In this document: positions 1 to 8,350 of the stretch, one piece after another
Position numbering within the stretch: the stretch's first letter is position 1
How the letters are laid out: every line of letters starts with the position of its first letter
Assembly: GCA_943369755.1 (NCBI GenBank)
Contig: CALROG020000017.1
Coordinates: forward strand, 1-64,000
Source: CALROG01 sp943369755
Lineage (GTDB): Bacteria > Pseudomonadota > Gammaproteobacteria > Burkholderiales > Burkholderiaceae_C
Reading direction: 5' to 3'
Length of the DNA: 64,000 nucleotides
Notes under the pieces: generated by a model
Told to the model about the DNA's origin: nothing
The model's database searches: none
What the model saw: the letters and a program-made list of their open reading frames with translations, nothing else
Position numbers and translations under genes: made by a program

Positions 1-180
1 CCCGACCCGCCCAATAAAAGTGCGGTTTTTATACTGCCCCCCACCCCAACCGTACATGAAGACAAGTTGCTGGAAAGTATACTTGGCCCCGAAGTTGTAG
101 CCCTCGCAGAATTGGTCTGTTCAGAGGCGAGACGGCGCGACCTAGGATCGGATCTGGTATGTGGCGGTTCATTCTTGTAG
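1..180 (+). CDS. 3' end of an unidentified gene (partial)
   Basis: Frame 1 is open from the window edge to TAG at 178-180, giving 59 residues ending in SDLVCGGSFL. The end overlaps the start of the next gene by 22 bases, which would fit the tightly packed operon that follows. The peptide has an acidic, helix-like stretch and no motif I recognise. It could be the C-terminus of another polysaccharide gene or a chance open frame. No terminator is visible between it and the next gene. Confidence 0.35.
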   Translation, partial: PDPPNKSAVFILPPTPTVHEDKLLESILGPEVVALAELVCSEARRRDLGSDLVCGGSFL

Positions 181-1112
181 CAAAGCTGCTAATTACAGTT
201 GGTCTGCTGACGTGGCTGGTTTCGAAAATTGACTTGGCCCTTGTATTGGCGCAAATGCGCCGTGGTGACGTCGGCCTTTTGCTCGCGGGAACGATCGTTT
301 TGGCTCTGCAGCCGGTTCTGGGAGCGCTTCGATGGCGGTTCATACTTGTACGGCTGGACCTTCATATGCCCTTTCGACACATCGTCTGGTGGACTTACGC
401 CGGCACGTTTTTCAACCAAGTGCTGCCAGTTTCGGGAGGCGATGGCGTGCGAATCTGGATGGCGGCACGCGCAGGCGGCCCGCTCGCGGTAGTCATCAAC
501 AGTGTTGTCCTGGATCGGGTGGTGATGATTCTAAGCCTCGTCGCGTTGGTGATTATCAGTGCGCCGTGGTTTGAGGCCGTCCTGTCGCCTGATCAGCTCG
601 TGCTATTGAGCACGATGGCCCTAGCCAGTGTTGGCACCGGACTCCTGTTCGTATTTTTGGCCGACAAGATGCCGCAAAGTTTGCGGCGCTGGGGCATCGC
701 GGCTTGGCTGGCGTCGCTTTCTGGGAGCACACGCGCCCTTCTTCTGTCTCCGGCATCGGCCTGCGGTGTTTTTGCATTGTCCACAATCAGCGTTCTCAAC
801 CTTATGGTCAGTACTACCTTATTTGCGTTAGCCTTTGGAGCCACCGCTGACGCACTCAGGATCCTGATGCTTTTACCCCCAGTCATTGCCGCTAGTACCT
901 TGCCGATATCGGTTGGTGGATGGGGTACACGGGAGTTGGCGATGGTTGCAGCGCTGGGTATAGCGAGTGTGTCCTCCGAGATTGCAGTGTTGGCATCGAT
1001 CTGGCTCGGTTTGGCAAGCGTTTTGATCTCCTTGCCTGGCGCGTTCTGCCACTTTGCATTGGGTAAGCCGGGCAGTTCGGCCTTGCCGCAATCGCCGATT
1101 TCGGCGCGCTAG
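159..1112 (+). CDS. Lysylphosphatidylglycerol synthase TM-region / UPF0104-type flippase-like membrane protein
   Basis: This is a 317-residue polytopic inner-membrane protein with about eight hydrophobic segments. The N-terminus (VSKIDLALVLAQMRRGDV), the LRWRFIL and PVSGGDGVRIW motifs near residues 55-100 and the late SVGGWGTRELAM segment near residue 245 are typical of the AglD/UPF0104 (MprF flippase-domain) family. Members are often encoded in glycan clusters and are thought to flip lipid-linked intermediates. The synthase domain of MprF is absent. It heads the plus-strand run, and the next gene starts at its stop codon. A role in exporting or flipping a lipid-linked sugar is inferred from context. 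Confidence 0.75.
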   Translation: MWRFILVAKLLITVGLLTWLVSKIDLALVLAQMRRGDVGLLLAGTIVLALQPVLGALRWRFILVRLDLHMPFRHIVWWTYAGTFFNQVLPVSGGDGVRIWMAARAGGPLAVVINSVVLDRVVMILSLVALVIISAPWFEAVLSPDQLVLLSTMALASVGTGLLFVFLADKMPQSLRRWGIAAWLASLSGSTRALLLSPASACGVFALSTISVLNLMVSTTLFALAFGATADALRILMLLPPVIAASTLPISVGGWGTRELAMVAALGIASVSSEIAVLASIWLGLASVLISLPGAFCHFALGKPGSSALPQSPISAR

Positions 1113-1114
1113 TG

Positions 1115-1648
1115 ATGATCGCGGGTATTGACACCTCCATGCCCTGGCCTGTCGCGCATTCGCTGGGCCACGCAGTTACTTTTCCGCTGTGGCTCGCGTT
1201 GACAGCCAAACTGCCTCTGATGAGGGAGCGACATGCCTTACGCTTCTTCTGCAGTGCCGTGATTTCGCTGATTGCGTGGGCTGCCTCATTGATTCTTTAT
1301 TCCGAGACTAACGACATCCTTGACCTGCTGACAGGGTTGATGGTCATGGGAGGATTCATGGTGTTTTACCTTCAGGTATGGGGTTTGATCACCAGGGGCT
1401 ACACGATTGGAATCTTGTTGACGCTGTTTAAATCCGGGCGACCGCTGACGGACCGTGAGATCTTTGACGGCTATCGTGATGGCGATGGCCTGAACTGGAT
1501 CATGCGGCATCGCATCGGGGACCTTTCAGCGGCCGGGTTTGTTCTGCTTCAGGGCGACACACTCATTCTGGCGTCGCGCCGCGGCGTTTTGGTCGCCCGG
1601 TTGCAGAGACTCTGCGTTTCCATACTGGGACTGAGGCGAACAGGATGA
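1115..1648 (+). CDS. Small membrane protein of unknown function (paralogue 1)
   Basis: About 177 residues. It has three or four hydrophobic segments in the first 110 residues, then a soluble tail of about 65 residues containing GRPLTDREIFDGY and ILASRRGVLVARL. The start could be GTG at 1112, overlapping the previous stop, or ATG at 1115; neither has a good Shine-Dalgarno sequence. The next gene starts in an ATGA overlap at 1645, so the two are probably translationally coupled. The layout (membrane half, then a small helical tail ending in a 'D..L.L...G..L' pattern) recurs in the next gene. The tail has the feel of a winged helix, but this is inference. No family recognised. Confidence 0.7.
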   Translation: MIAGIDTSMPWPVAHSLGHAVTFPLWLALTAKLPLMRERHALRFFCSAVISLIAWAASLILYSETNDILDLLTGLMVMGGFMVFYLQVWGLITRGYTIGILLTLFKSGRPLTDREIFDGYRDGDGLNWIMRHRIGDLSAAGFVLLQGDTLILASRRGVLVARLQRLCVSILGLRRTG

Positions 1649-2136
1649 ATGAGGCGTCTGGGATGCTCCATGCGATAGTCGCATTCTTTGTATACATCAT
1701 CGCGATTTTGATCGCACTGCGTGGCTTGCGCGGATGTGCCCCGGCCTTTCTCGTTGTCGCATTGTCGGGGGCGATTTGCGCCATGTCACTTGGCGTTATT
1801 GTTTTCCTGCATCATCGAATTAACCTGTGGAGCTTTCTGGTTACCTACTGGTTCATGGTGACTTCGTTTCTCATGGCGTTTGGTGCAATCTATAAATCCT
1901 TGTCTCTGAGAATTCTCTCGGACTTGCTTAGCAAGCCCGGGCGCAGTGATGACATCCAACGTGTGTTTTCACATTACCTAGTTGAAGACAGTTATCAGAA
2001 CCGGCTCGCGTTGATGTGTCACAACGCGCTCGTTGTGTTCGACGACGAACGGTATGCGCTGACGCCGAAAGGCAGACGATTGACTGAATGTGTCCGAACC
2101 CTCCAAATATGGTTTGGCATTTCGCGCAGCGGCTAG
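1645..2136 (+). CDS. Small membrane protein of unknown function (paralogue 2)
   Basis: 163 residues with three hydrophobic segments in the first 90 residues and a soluble tail. The tail ends in DDERYALTPKGRRLTECV, which aligns in layout with GDTLILASRRGVLVARL of the preceding gene. The ATGA overlap at 1645-1648 couples it to that gene. The glycosyltransferase start at 2147 lies only 10 bases after its stop. The pair may form a heteromeric membrane assembly that assists the flippase-like protein or glycosyltransferase, which is inference from position. 'LTPKGR' near the end resembles the wing of many winged-helix domains. Confidence 0.7.
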   Translation: MNEASGMLHAIVAFFVYIIAILIALRGLRGCAPAFLVVALSGAICAMSLGVIVFLHHRINLWSFLVTYWFMVTSFLMAFGAIYKSLSLRILSDLLSKPGRSDDIQRVFSHYLVEDSYQNRLALMCHNALVVFDDERYALTPKGRRLTECVRTLQIWFGISRSG

Positions 2137-2146
2137 AGGGAGTCTC

Positions 2147-2923
2147 ATGGCATTACATGAAGTATTCGAAAATGGGCAACGTGTCGCGGTCGCGAAGAAG
2201 GTCGTCGACCCTTTCGATTTCACTTTTTTTGTACCGTGCTACAACGAGGAAAGCAACGTTGTGAGCGTCATTGAAAAGCTAGCATCGGTGGCCACGACGC
2301 TTGCCAAGAGCTTCGAGATCCTTGTTTTTGACGACTGTTCCAAGGACGGGACCGTTGAAGTGGTTCGTGCGTACAAAATGGAGCATCCTTCAATAGCATT
2401 GCGGCTGTTCGTCAATTCAATCAATCGCGGGGTGGCACGCAATTTCATCGAAGGCGCGTTCCTCGGGCAGGGGCGTTACTACCGTGTGGTCATGGGTGAC
2501 GATGTGGAGTCTATCGAGACGCTGACAAGCATTCTCAGTCGAACCGGTGAGGCGGATATCGTTATCCCGTATCACACACATGTTGCAGGCCGCCCCTTCC
2601 ACAGGACGCTGATTTCTCGCTTGTATACCGAGCTTGTTAACTTGGCAAGCAACAGCAAATTAAAGTACTACAACGGATCCCCGCTTTTCCTGCGGCAGGA
2701 TGCTCTGAGGTTCCACGTGGAAGCGACTGGGCTTGGCTTCCAAGCCGAATTTTTGCTGCGCCTCTTGCAGGAAGGGCGTAGTTTTGTGGAAGTCCCCGTA
2801 CAAGCTAGCGATCGGGAAGGTTCTACCTCGCTCAATCTACGTAACTTTGTATCGGTCGGGTACTCCATTTTCAAGATTTTTGTACGGCGATTCGGTGGAA
2901 GGCGTTCGTATATAGATGAATAG
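2147..2923 (+). CDS. Glycosyltransferase family 2 (DPM1/polyprenyl-phosphate type)
   Basis: 258 residues. ATG at 2147 is chosen because GAGGGAG lies 5-11 bases upstream; an in-frame ATG at 2090 would sit inside the previous gene. GT-A fold motifs are visible: FFVPCYNEESNV near residue 27, FEILVFDDCSKDGT near residue 60 and VVMGDDVES near residue 115, which supplies the metal and nucleotide-binding acidic residues. A YNGSPLFLRQDAL stretch follows, as in polyprenyl-phosphate sugar synthases. No transmembrane tail is obvious. It probably transfers an activated sugar to a lipid carrier or growing glycan; donor and acceptor are unknown. Confidence 0.85.
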   Translation: MALHEVFENGQRVAVAKKVVDPFDFTFFVPCYNEESNVVSVIEKLASVATTLAKSFEILVFDDCSKDGTVEVVRAYKMEHPSIALRLFVNSINRGVARNFIEGAFLGQGRYYRVVMGDDVESIETLTSILSRTGEADIVIPYHTHVAGRPFHRTLISRLYTELVNLASNSKLKYYNGSPLFLRQDALRFHVEATGLGFQAEFLLRLLQEGRSFVEVPVQASDREGSTSLNLRNFVSVGYSIFKIFVRRFGGRRSYIDE

Positions 2924-3074
2924 CCCCGATACCAGCAATTTTCTATGTTGGCTTATTCACGACGAGTTTGAAGCCCGTTTGCAGAGTGCGTCCATCGATG
3001 TTGCCAATTTATACTTGGTCCACTCGCCGGATGAACGACGCAGGACCGGCGATGCAACCAGGAATCAACCATGA
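2916..3074 (+). CDS. 52-residue ORF between glycosyltransferase and transaldolase; possible aldo/keto reductase remnant
   Basis: An ATG at 2916 overlaps the glycosyltransferase stop by 8 bases. The frame ends in TGA at 3072-3074, forming an ATGA overlap with the transaldolase start at 3071. It therefore fills the gap exactly and would couple the two genes. The segment ANLYLVHSPDE resembles the 'iDLYLvHsPd' strand of aldo/keto reductases, so this may be the relic of a deleted reductase rather than a working small protein. GGAAGG lies 13 bases before the ATG, which is rather far for a ribosome binding site. Confidence 0.35.
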   Translation: MNSPDTSNFLCWLIHDEFEARLQSASIDVANLYLVHSPDERRRTGDATRNQP

Positions 3075-3787
3075 ACCTCAAAGTCAAGCTTTTTGCAGAT
3101 GGCGCCGACCTTAGCGGAATGAAGGAGATGTACGCCAACCCGGCCATCGCGGGCTTTACGACCAACCCGACGCTAATGCGCAAGGCGGGAATCTCGGACT
3201 ATCGGGCATTCGCACAAACTGTGCTTGAGACGATCCCGGACCGCCCAATTTCATTCGAGGTGTTTGCAGATGAGTTTTCCGAGATGGAAGCTCAGGCACT
3301 GGAAATCGCGTCGTGGGGCAAAAACGTAAATGTCAAGATCCCGGTGATGAACACCCGGCGCGAGTTTGCTGGCCCGTTGGTCAAGCGCCTTTCCGGGCAG
3401 GGTGTGTCGCTGAACGTGACCGCAGTGATGACGCTCGATCAAGTTGAACGAATCACCGATAGCCTTGCGGACAACGTACCGTCCATCATTTCTGTTTTTG
3501 CGGGTCGCATCGCTGATACGGGCGTGGACCCTGTACCGGTAATGGCTAAGGCTGTGCAGATCATGAGACGCAAGCCACAGTCTGAATTGATTTGGGCCAG
3601 CCCGCGCGAACTCCTTAATATTTTTCAGGCGGATCAGGTGGGTTGCCACATCATCACTGCCACAACCGACATCCTCAAAAAACTTGCTCTTGTGGGAAAA
3701 GACCTCGATCAGTACTCGCTGGAGACAGTGGAGATGTTCTACAAAGACGCTCAAGCGGCCGGGTACTCGATTCAGGTCGGTACGTGA
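3071..3787 (+). CDS. Short-type transaldolase / fructose-6-phosphate aldolase family protein
   Basis: 238 residues, the length of the short TalC/FSA branch rather than the roughly 320-residue classical transaldolase. FADGADLSGM and GFTTNPTLMRKAG at the N-terminus are the family signature. The Schiff-base lysine is probably in NVNVKIPVMN near residue 95. SLNVTAVMTLDQ and SVFAGRIADTG complete the barrel. The family moves a dihydroxyacetone unit between sugar phosphates. With gmhA, gmhB and an HldE-like enzyme in the same locus, a supply of sedoheptulose 7-phosphate or another ketose phosphate is plausible, but direction and substrate are inference. Confidence 0.88.
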   Translation: MNLKVKLFADGADLSGMKEMYANPAIAGFTTNPTLMRKAGISDYRAFAQTVLETIPDRPISFEVFADEFSEMEAQALEIASWGKNVNVKIPVMNTRREFAGPLVKRLSGQGVSLNVTAVMTLDQVERITDSLADNVPSIISVFAGRIADTGVDPVPVMAKAVQIMRRKPQSELIWASPRELLNIFQADQVGCHIITATTDILKKLALVGKDLDQYSLETVEMFYKDAQAAGYSIQVGT

Positions 3788-3853
3788 TCCCAGGCCTGAC
3801 CGCTTGGCTGTACTGGCGCTTACTTTTTGATTTGGAATATTGAAGGAAAACTG

Positions 3854-4858
3854 ATGAAAAGCGTATTGGTTGTTGGTGGTGGCGGCTACTGCGGAAGTGT
3901 TGTGGTTCCGCAGTTACTTGCTGCTGGCTGGAAGGTCACGGTTTTTGACATCTTGCAGTGGTACGGAAGCGACCACCTCCCCAAGGACAACCCTCATTTG
4001 ACGGTTCTCGAAGGCGACGTCCGCAATACCGCTTTGGTTGCAGAGGCTTGCAAGGGACAAGATGCACTGCTGCATCTTGCCTGCATTTCAAATGATGCGA
4101 GTTTCGAACTCGACGAGGAACTGTCGACCTCAGTGAATCTGGACTCATTTGAGCCCGTGGTTGTTGCCGCCAAAAAAGCCGGCGTTCGCCGCTTCGTTTT
4201 TGCGTCTTCCAGTTCTGTATACGGCGTTTCCGACTCTCCCGACGTGACGGAAGATCACCCGTTGGTACCTCTGACGCTGTACAACAAGTACAAGGGAATG
4301 TGCGAACCGCTTTTGCTCAAACATACGGACAAGGACTTTGTTGGTGTGATTTTCCGCCCTGCAACAGTTTGCGGCTATGCACCCCGCCAGCGGCTTGACT
4401 TGTCTGTGAACATCCTTACCAATCACGCGGTCAACAAGGGAAGGATCACGGTGTTCGGTGGGGCCCAGTTGCGGCCAAATCTGCATGTGCAGGACTACGC
4501 CGATTTATGTGAACTGCTTTTGAATGCGCCCGACGAGAAAATCGCGAATCAGACATTCAATTGTGGTTTCCAGAATATGAGCATTATGGATATCGCATTG
4601 ATTGTGAAGAAAGTTGTTCAGCAGGAGTTTCCCGAAAAGGGTGAGATTCCGATCGACGTTTCGACGTCAGACGATCCACGCTCGTACCATATCAACTCTC
4701 AAAAGATCAAGCGCATTCTTGGTTTTGAGCCGACTCATTCGATCGAAGAAGCCGTTCGTGGACTTTGCAAGGCCTTCAGTGAGGGCAAGCTGCCAAACAG
4801 CTTCGACGACAACCGCTATTTCAATGTGCGCACGATGAAGGCCTTGGGTGCTAAATGA
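3854..4858 (+). CDS. NAD-dependent epimerase/dehydratase (extended SDR)
   Basis: 334 residues. ATG at 3854 follows an AAGGAAAA ribosome binding site; the longer frame from 3827 has none. The Rossmann motif is VVGGGGYCGS (residues 6-15). The catalytic serine region is ASSSSVYG, and YNKYK supplies Tyr and Lys. The C-terminal substrate domain holds FGGAQLRPNLHVQDYA, typical of NDP-sugar epimerases that require a downstream 'D..R' loop (SDDPRSYHIN). It overlaps the next epimerase by ATGA. It acts in the cytoplasm on a nucleotide sugar; the exact reaction cannot be read from sequence. Confidence 0.85.
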   Translation: MKSVLVVGGGGYCGSVVVPQLLAAGWKVTVFDILQWYGSDHLPKDNPHLTVLEGDVRNTALVAEACKGQDALLHLACISNDASFELDEELSTSVNLDSFEPVVVAAKKAGVRRFVFASSSSVYGVSDSPDVTEDHPLVPLTLYNKYKGMCEPLLLKHTDKDFVGVIFRPATVCGYAPRQRLDLSVNILTNHAVNKGRITVFGGAQLRPNLHVQDYADLCELLLNAPDEKIANQTFNCGFQNMSIMDIALIVKKVVQQEFPEKGEIPIDVSTSDDPRSYHINSQKIKRILGFEPTHSIEEAVRGLCKAFSEGKLPNSFDDNRYFNVRTMKALGAK

Positions 4859-5853
4859 GTGAAGCACGCGTTGCACTGGTTACAGGTGGCGCCGGATTCA
4901 TCGGCAGCCACATGGTAGACCTGCTTCTGGAAAGGGGTTACCGGGTTCGGGTCATCGACAGCCTGATCGGTGGGCGGGAGGAAAACCTGGCCCACTTGAA
5001 GGGTGACAGCAGGTTGACAGTGGAGCTTCGTGACATTCGTAGCTACGCTCCAAATGACTCTTTTTTTGACGGAGTGCAACACGTCTATCATTTTGCCGGT
5101 ATCGGCGATATTGTTCCTTCGATAGAGCGTCCGCTTGACTATATTTCAGTGAACGTCCAGGGGACCGTTCATATGCTTGAGTGCGCCCGTTTCGCTGGCG
5201 CGCAGCGGTTCGTTTACGCGGCCTCTTCGTCTTGCTATGGCCTTGCTCAGGTTCCCACCTCGGAAGATCATCCTATTGATCCCCTTTACCCTTACGCGTT
5301 GTCAAAATTCCAGGGCGAACAGGCCGCATTTCACTGGCAATCCGTATACGGATTGCCAGTTAACTCAGTCCGAATCTTCAACGCGTACGGACTGCGCTCG
5401 CGAACTTCTGGTGCTTATGGGGCCGTGTTCGGTGTTTTTCTTAAACAAAAGCTTGCCGGAAAAGCCCTGACGGTCGTTGGGGACGGTTCCCAACGTCGTG
5501 ACTTTCTTTATGTCACGGACGTTGCTCGTGCCTTTCTCGCCGCCGGGGAAACAGCGTTGGTTGGGAGGGTCTGGAATCTTGGCGCAGGGAACCCACAGTC
5601 CGTCAACAAGCTGGTCGAATTGCTGAAAGGTGAGGTGATTCATATCCCCAAGCGGCCCGGAGAACCAGAGTGCACTTGGGCAGACATCCAGCGCATTACC
5701 AACGAACTCGGTTGGGCACCTGAAGTTACTTTTGAAGAAGGTGTTAACCGGATTTTGGCGAACATAAAGTACTGGCAAGATGCCCCGCTCTGGGAGCCTC
5801 AGTCCATCGCGGCCGCGACCAAAACGTGGTTCCAGTACATGACAAAGGAGTAA
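4855..5853 (+). CDS. NAD-dependent epimerase, UDP-glucose 4-epimerase-like
   Basis: 332 residues starting in an ATGA overlap with the previous gene. TGGAGFIGSH (residues 10-19) is the classic nucleotide-binding motif. AASSSCYG and YPYALSK give the Ser/Tyr/Lys triad. The sequences RIFNAYGLRSR and GDGSQRRDFLYVTDVA are shared with UDP-glucose and UDP-N-acetylglucosamine 4-epimerases and with dehydratases of the RmlB group. The TDE pair needed for 4,6-dehydration is replaced by SSC, so epimerisation is more likely than dehydration. The product probably feeds the nucleotide-sugar steps of this locus. Confidence 0.87.
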   Translation: MSEARVALVTGGAGFIGSHMVDLLLERGYRVRVIDSLIGGREENLAHLKGDSRLTVELRDIRSYAPNDSFFDGVQHVYHFAGIGDIVPSIERPLDYISVNVQGTVHMLECARFAGAQRFVYAASSSCYGLAQVPTSEDHPIDPLYPYALSKFQGEQAAFHWQSVYGLPVNSVRIFNAYGLRSRTSGAYGAVFGVFLKQKLAGKALTVVGDGSQRRDFLYVTDVARAFLAAGETALVGRVWNLGAGNPQSVNKLVELLKGEVIHIPKRPGEPECTWADIQRITNELGWAPEVTFEEGVNRILANIKYWQDAPLWEPQSIAAATKTWFQYMTKE

Positions 5854-5855
5854 AT

Positions 5856-7424
5856 GTGCTTTCTACACTGGCTCAATCGTTCGGCCACAAGATCAAGACC
5901 GCTGAAGAGCTGGCCATCGTACTGGGGGATCTTCCTCGCCAGAAGAAGGTCATCATGTGTCATGGCGTATTCGACGTAGTACACCCAGGGCACTTGCGGC
6001 ACCTTTTGTACGCCAAAAGCAAGGCTGACATTCTGGTTGCCAGCGTCACCGCGGACCGCCACATCTCTAAGGGCATGCACCGTCCGCATGTGCCCCAGGA
6101 TTTGCGAGCACTGAATCTTGCGGCGTTCGAACTCGTAGACTTTGTGGTGATAGACCACAATCCGACGCCGGTTGAGAATTTGCGCAAAATCAAGCCGGAT
6201 CTGTTTGCGAAGGGCTACGAGTACACGTCGGGAGGTCTGCCCCCGAAAACACAGGAAGAGGCTGATGTACTGCACAGCTACGGTGGAGAAATCATATTCA
6301 CACCGGGCGATATCGTTTATTCGTCGAGTCGCCTGATTGATCTCGCGCCGCCAGCGATCAAGCTTGAAAAACTGGTGACATTGATGGACGCTGGAGGTCT
6401 AAGTTTTGATTCCCTTCGCGCAGCACTCGGGTCGTTCGTTGGCATGCGAGTGCACGTTGTTGGCGACACGATCGTAGACAGCTATACCCATGCGGCGATG
6501 ATCGGAGGGCAGACCAAGACACCAACGATGAGTGTGCTCTACGAGCGTCGAGACGACTATATCGGGGGTGCGGCAATTGTGGCGGAACACTTGCGCGCAG
6601 CTGGTGCCAAGGTTACTTTCTCCACGGTCTTGGGGGACGACGCTTTCAAGCAGTTCGTGCTGGATGGAATGGCAAAAAGCGACATTGAATGTAACGCCAT
6701 CATTGATCCGACGAGACCGACTACGAACAAGAACGCGATCGTCACTGGTGGCTACCGGCTTCTGAAGATTGACACCTTAGACAACAGCTCGATATCTGAC
6801 GAAATCGTTGCCAAATTGCAGCACGCTATTGCATCTGGTGGGCATGATACTGTCGTGTTCAGCGACTTTCGCCACGGCATCTTCAACCGCCGAACAATTC
6901 CGCAACTTATATCCGCGATCCCTGCCGGAGCTTTCAAGGTGGCAGACAGTCAGGTTGCCAGCCGGTGGGGAAATATCACTGATTTTCAAGACTTTGACTT
7001 GATTACGCCCAACGAAAGAGAGGCGCGATTCGCGCTCGGGGATCAGGATTCCGGTGTTCGACCGCTCGCTGCCGCGCTGTATGACGCTGCCCGTTGCAAG
7101 ACGCTGATCTTGAAGCTCGGGGAGCGCGGGGTTTTGACATGCCACAACAATAATCACGAGTCGATTGATTCATACACCGTGGTTGACTCGTTTGCTGATC
7201 GGGTGGTTGATGCTGTCGGTGCCGGAGACGCCTTACTGGCGTATGCGACGCTTGCTAAACGAGCCACTGGATCTGACGCCATTGCCATGGTTCTTGGCTC
7301 ACTGGCTGCCGCGTGCGAATGCGAGGTTGACGGCAACATTCCTATCACACCACGTGACGTGCTCGCCAAGATCGATGCGGTGGAGCGTCAGGTTTCCTAT
7401 GTCGGCCAGAGGGCCCAGTCTTGA
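5856..7424 (+). CDS. Bifunctional sugar nucleotidyltransferase-PfkB kinase, HldE-like with reversed domain order
   Basis: 522 residues. GTG at 5856 is chosen because AAGGAG ends 5 bases upstream; the ATG at 5826 lies inside the previous gene. Residues 30-150 are a cytidylyltransferase-fold domain with HGVFDVVHPGHL (H43xxH46) and LFAKGYEY. Residues about 185-520 are a PfkB/ribokinase domain with VVGDTIVDSY, GGAAIVAEHLRAAGA and the catalytic DAVGAGD (Asp458). Classical HldE has kinase first and nucleotidyltransferase second, so this is the opposite order. By analogy the kinase phosphorylates C1 of a heptose 7-phosphate and the other half attaches a nucleotide. GmhA and GmhB are encoded on the opposite strand nearby. 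The nucleotide and sugar are not provable from sequence. Confidence 0.85.
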   Translation: MLSTLAQSFGHKIKTAEELAIVLGDLPRQKKVIMCHGVFDVVHPGHLRHLLYAKSKADILVASVTADRHISKGMHRPHVPQDLRALNLAAFELVDFVVIDHNPTPVENLRKIKPDLFAKGYEYTSGGLPPKTQEEADVLHSYGGEIIFTPGDIVYSSSRLIDLAPPAIKLEKLVTLMDAGGLSFDSLRAALGSFVGMRVHVVGDTIVDSYTHAAMIGGQTKTPTMSVLYERRDDYIGGAAIVAEHLRAAGAKVTFSTVLGDDAFKQFVLDGMAKSDIECNAIIDPTRPTTNKNAIVTGGYRLLKIDTLDNSSISDEIVAKLQHAIASGGHDTVVFSDFRHGIFNRRTIPQLISAIPAGAFKVADSQVASRWGNITDFQDFDLITPNEREARFALGDQDSGVRPLAAALYDAARCKTLILKLGERGVLTCHNNNHESIDSYTVVDSFADRVVDAVGAGDALLAYATLAKRATGSDAIAMVLGSLAAACECEVDGNIPITPRDVLAKIDAVERQVSYVGQRAQS

Positions 7425-8350
7425 GGTCTCTGGTAGTCGGCCTTGGCGTACAAGGACAGAAGCGCAAGCGATTTGCAGGTGCGGATTTTGTTGGCGCAGT
7501 TGATCCCGTGCGCCCGGATGCAGAGTATCGGCACATTCGGGATGTGCCTATGGACAGCTTTGACGCGGCTCTGGTGTGTACGCCCGACGAACCCAAGACG
7601 GAACTACTCCATACTCTCTTGAGCAACGGAAAGCACGTCCTGGTTGAAAAGCCGCTCTGGGCTACAGACGACGCACAAATTGACGAACTCCAGCGCATTG
7701 CGCTGATGTCCGGCGTATATTGCTACACAGCCTATAACCACCGTTTTGAACCCCACTTCGTGGCCTTGAAGGCGCTGATCGATTCCGGCCAACTCGGAAA
7801 GATCTATCGTTGCCGGATGTTCTATGGCAACGGGACAGCGCGGCTTGTCCGCGAATCTGACTGGCGGGACAAGGGTGCAGGTGTATTGCCGGACCTCGGA
7901 TCGCATCTGTTGGATACCGTGCGTTTCTGGTTTGGCGATGTGACTCAGAACCTGAACGTGGTCTCTTCGAGTTGCTTTGAAAATCGCGCTCCTGATCATG
8001 TAGTTGTTACCTGCGATCAAAGTTCTCCGAAACTCGAACTGGAAATGACGCTTCTGATGTGGAAGAACCACTTCACTTGCGATCTTCTGGCGGAGAAAGG
8101 CTCGGCGCACATCGAGTCTCTCTGCAAATGGGGCCCAAGCACGCTAACGGTTCGAACGCGCGTGCTTCCCTCGGGGCGGCCGTCAGAAGATGCAATAACT
8201 TTGGTAAAAGACGATCCGACTTGGGCGCTCGAATACAACTACTTCCGGGCTGGCTGCTTGTCGGGCAGGCGGACGGACCTTGCCGTTGACCGGTGGCTGA
8301 ACCAGTCGCTACGAAGCCTGTCGGTGGACGCCGTTCGGGGGCCGCAGTGA
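7421..8350 (+). CDS. Gfo/Idh/MocA family NAD(P)-dependent sugar oxidoreductase
   Basis: 309 residues. It starts with TTG at 7421, overlapping the previous stop by 4 bases. VVGLGVQG (residues 5-12) is the dinucleotide-binding loop. HVLVEKPLW carries the family EKP lysine, and GAGVLPDLGSHLLDTVRFWFG contains the conserved D..H pair of the active site. Members oxidise or reduce a hydroxyl or keto group on sugars, often nucleotide sugars (for example WlbA). It is followed by a dehydrogenase-like gene in a GTGA overlap, so the two are probably coupled. The substrate is unknown; a keto-heptose intermediate is an inference from the locus. Confidence 0.85.
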   Translation: MRSLVVGLGVQGQKRKRFAGADFVGAVDPVRPDAEYRHIRDVPMDSFDAALVCTPDEPKTELLHTLLSNGKHVLVEKPLWATDDAQIDELQRIALMSGVYCYTAYNHRFEPHFVALKALIDSGQLGKIYRCRMFYGNGTARLVRESDWRDKGAGVLPDLGSHLLDTVRFWFGDVTQNLNVVSSSCFENRAPDHVVVTCDQSSPKLELEMTLLMWKNHFTCDLLAEKGSAHIESLCKWGPSTLTVRTRVLPSGRPSEDAITLVKDDPTWALEYNYFRAGCLSGRRTDLAVDRWLNQSLRSLSVDAVRGPQ

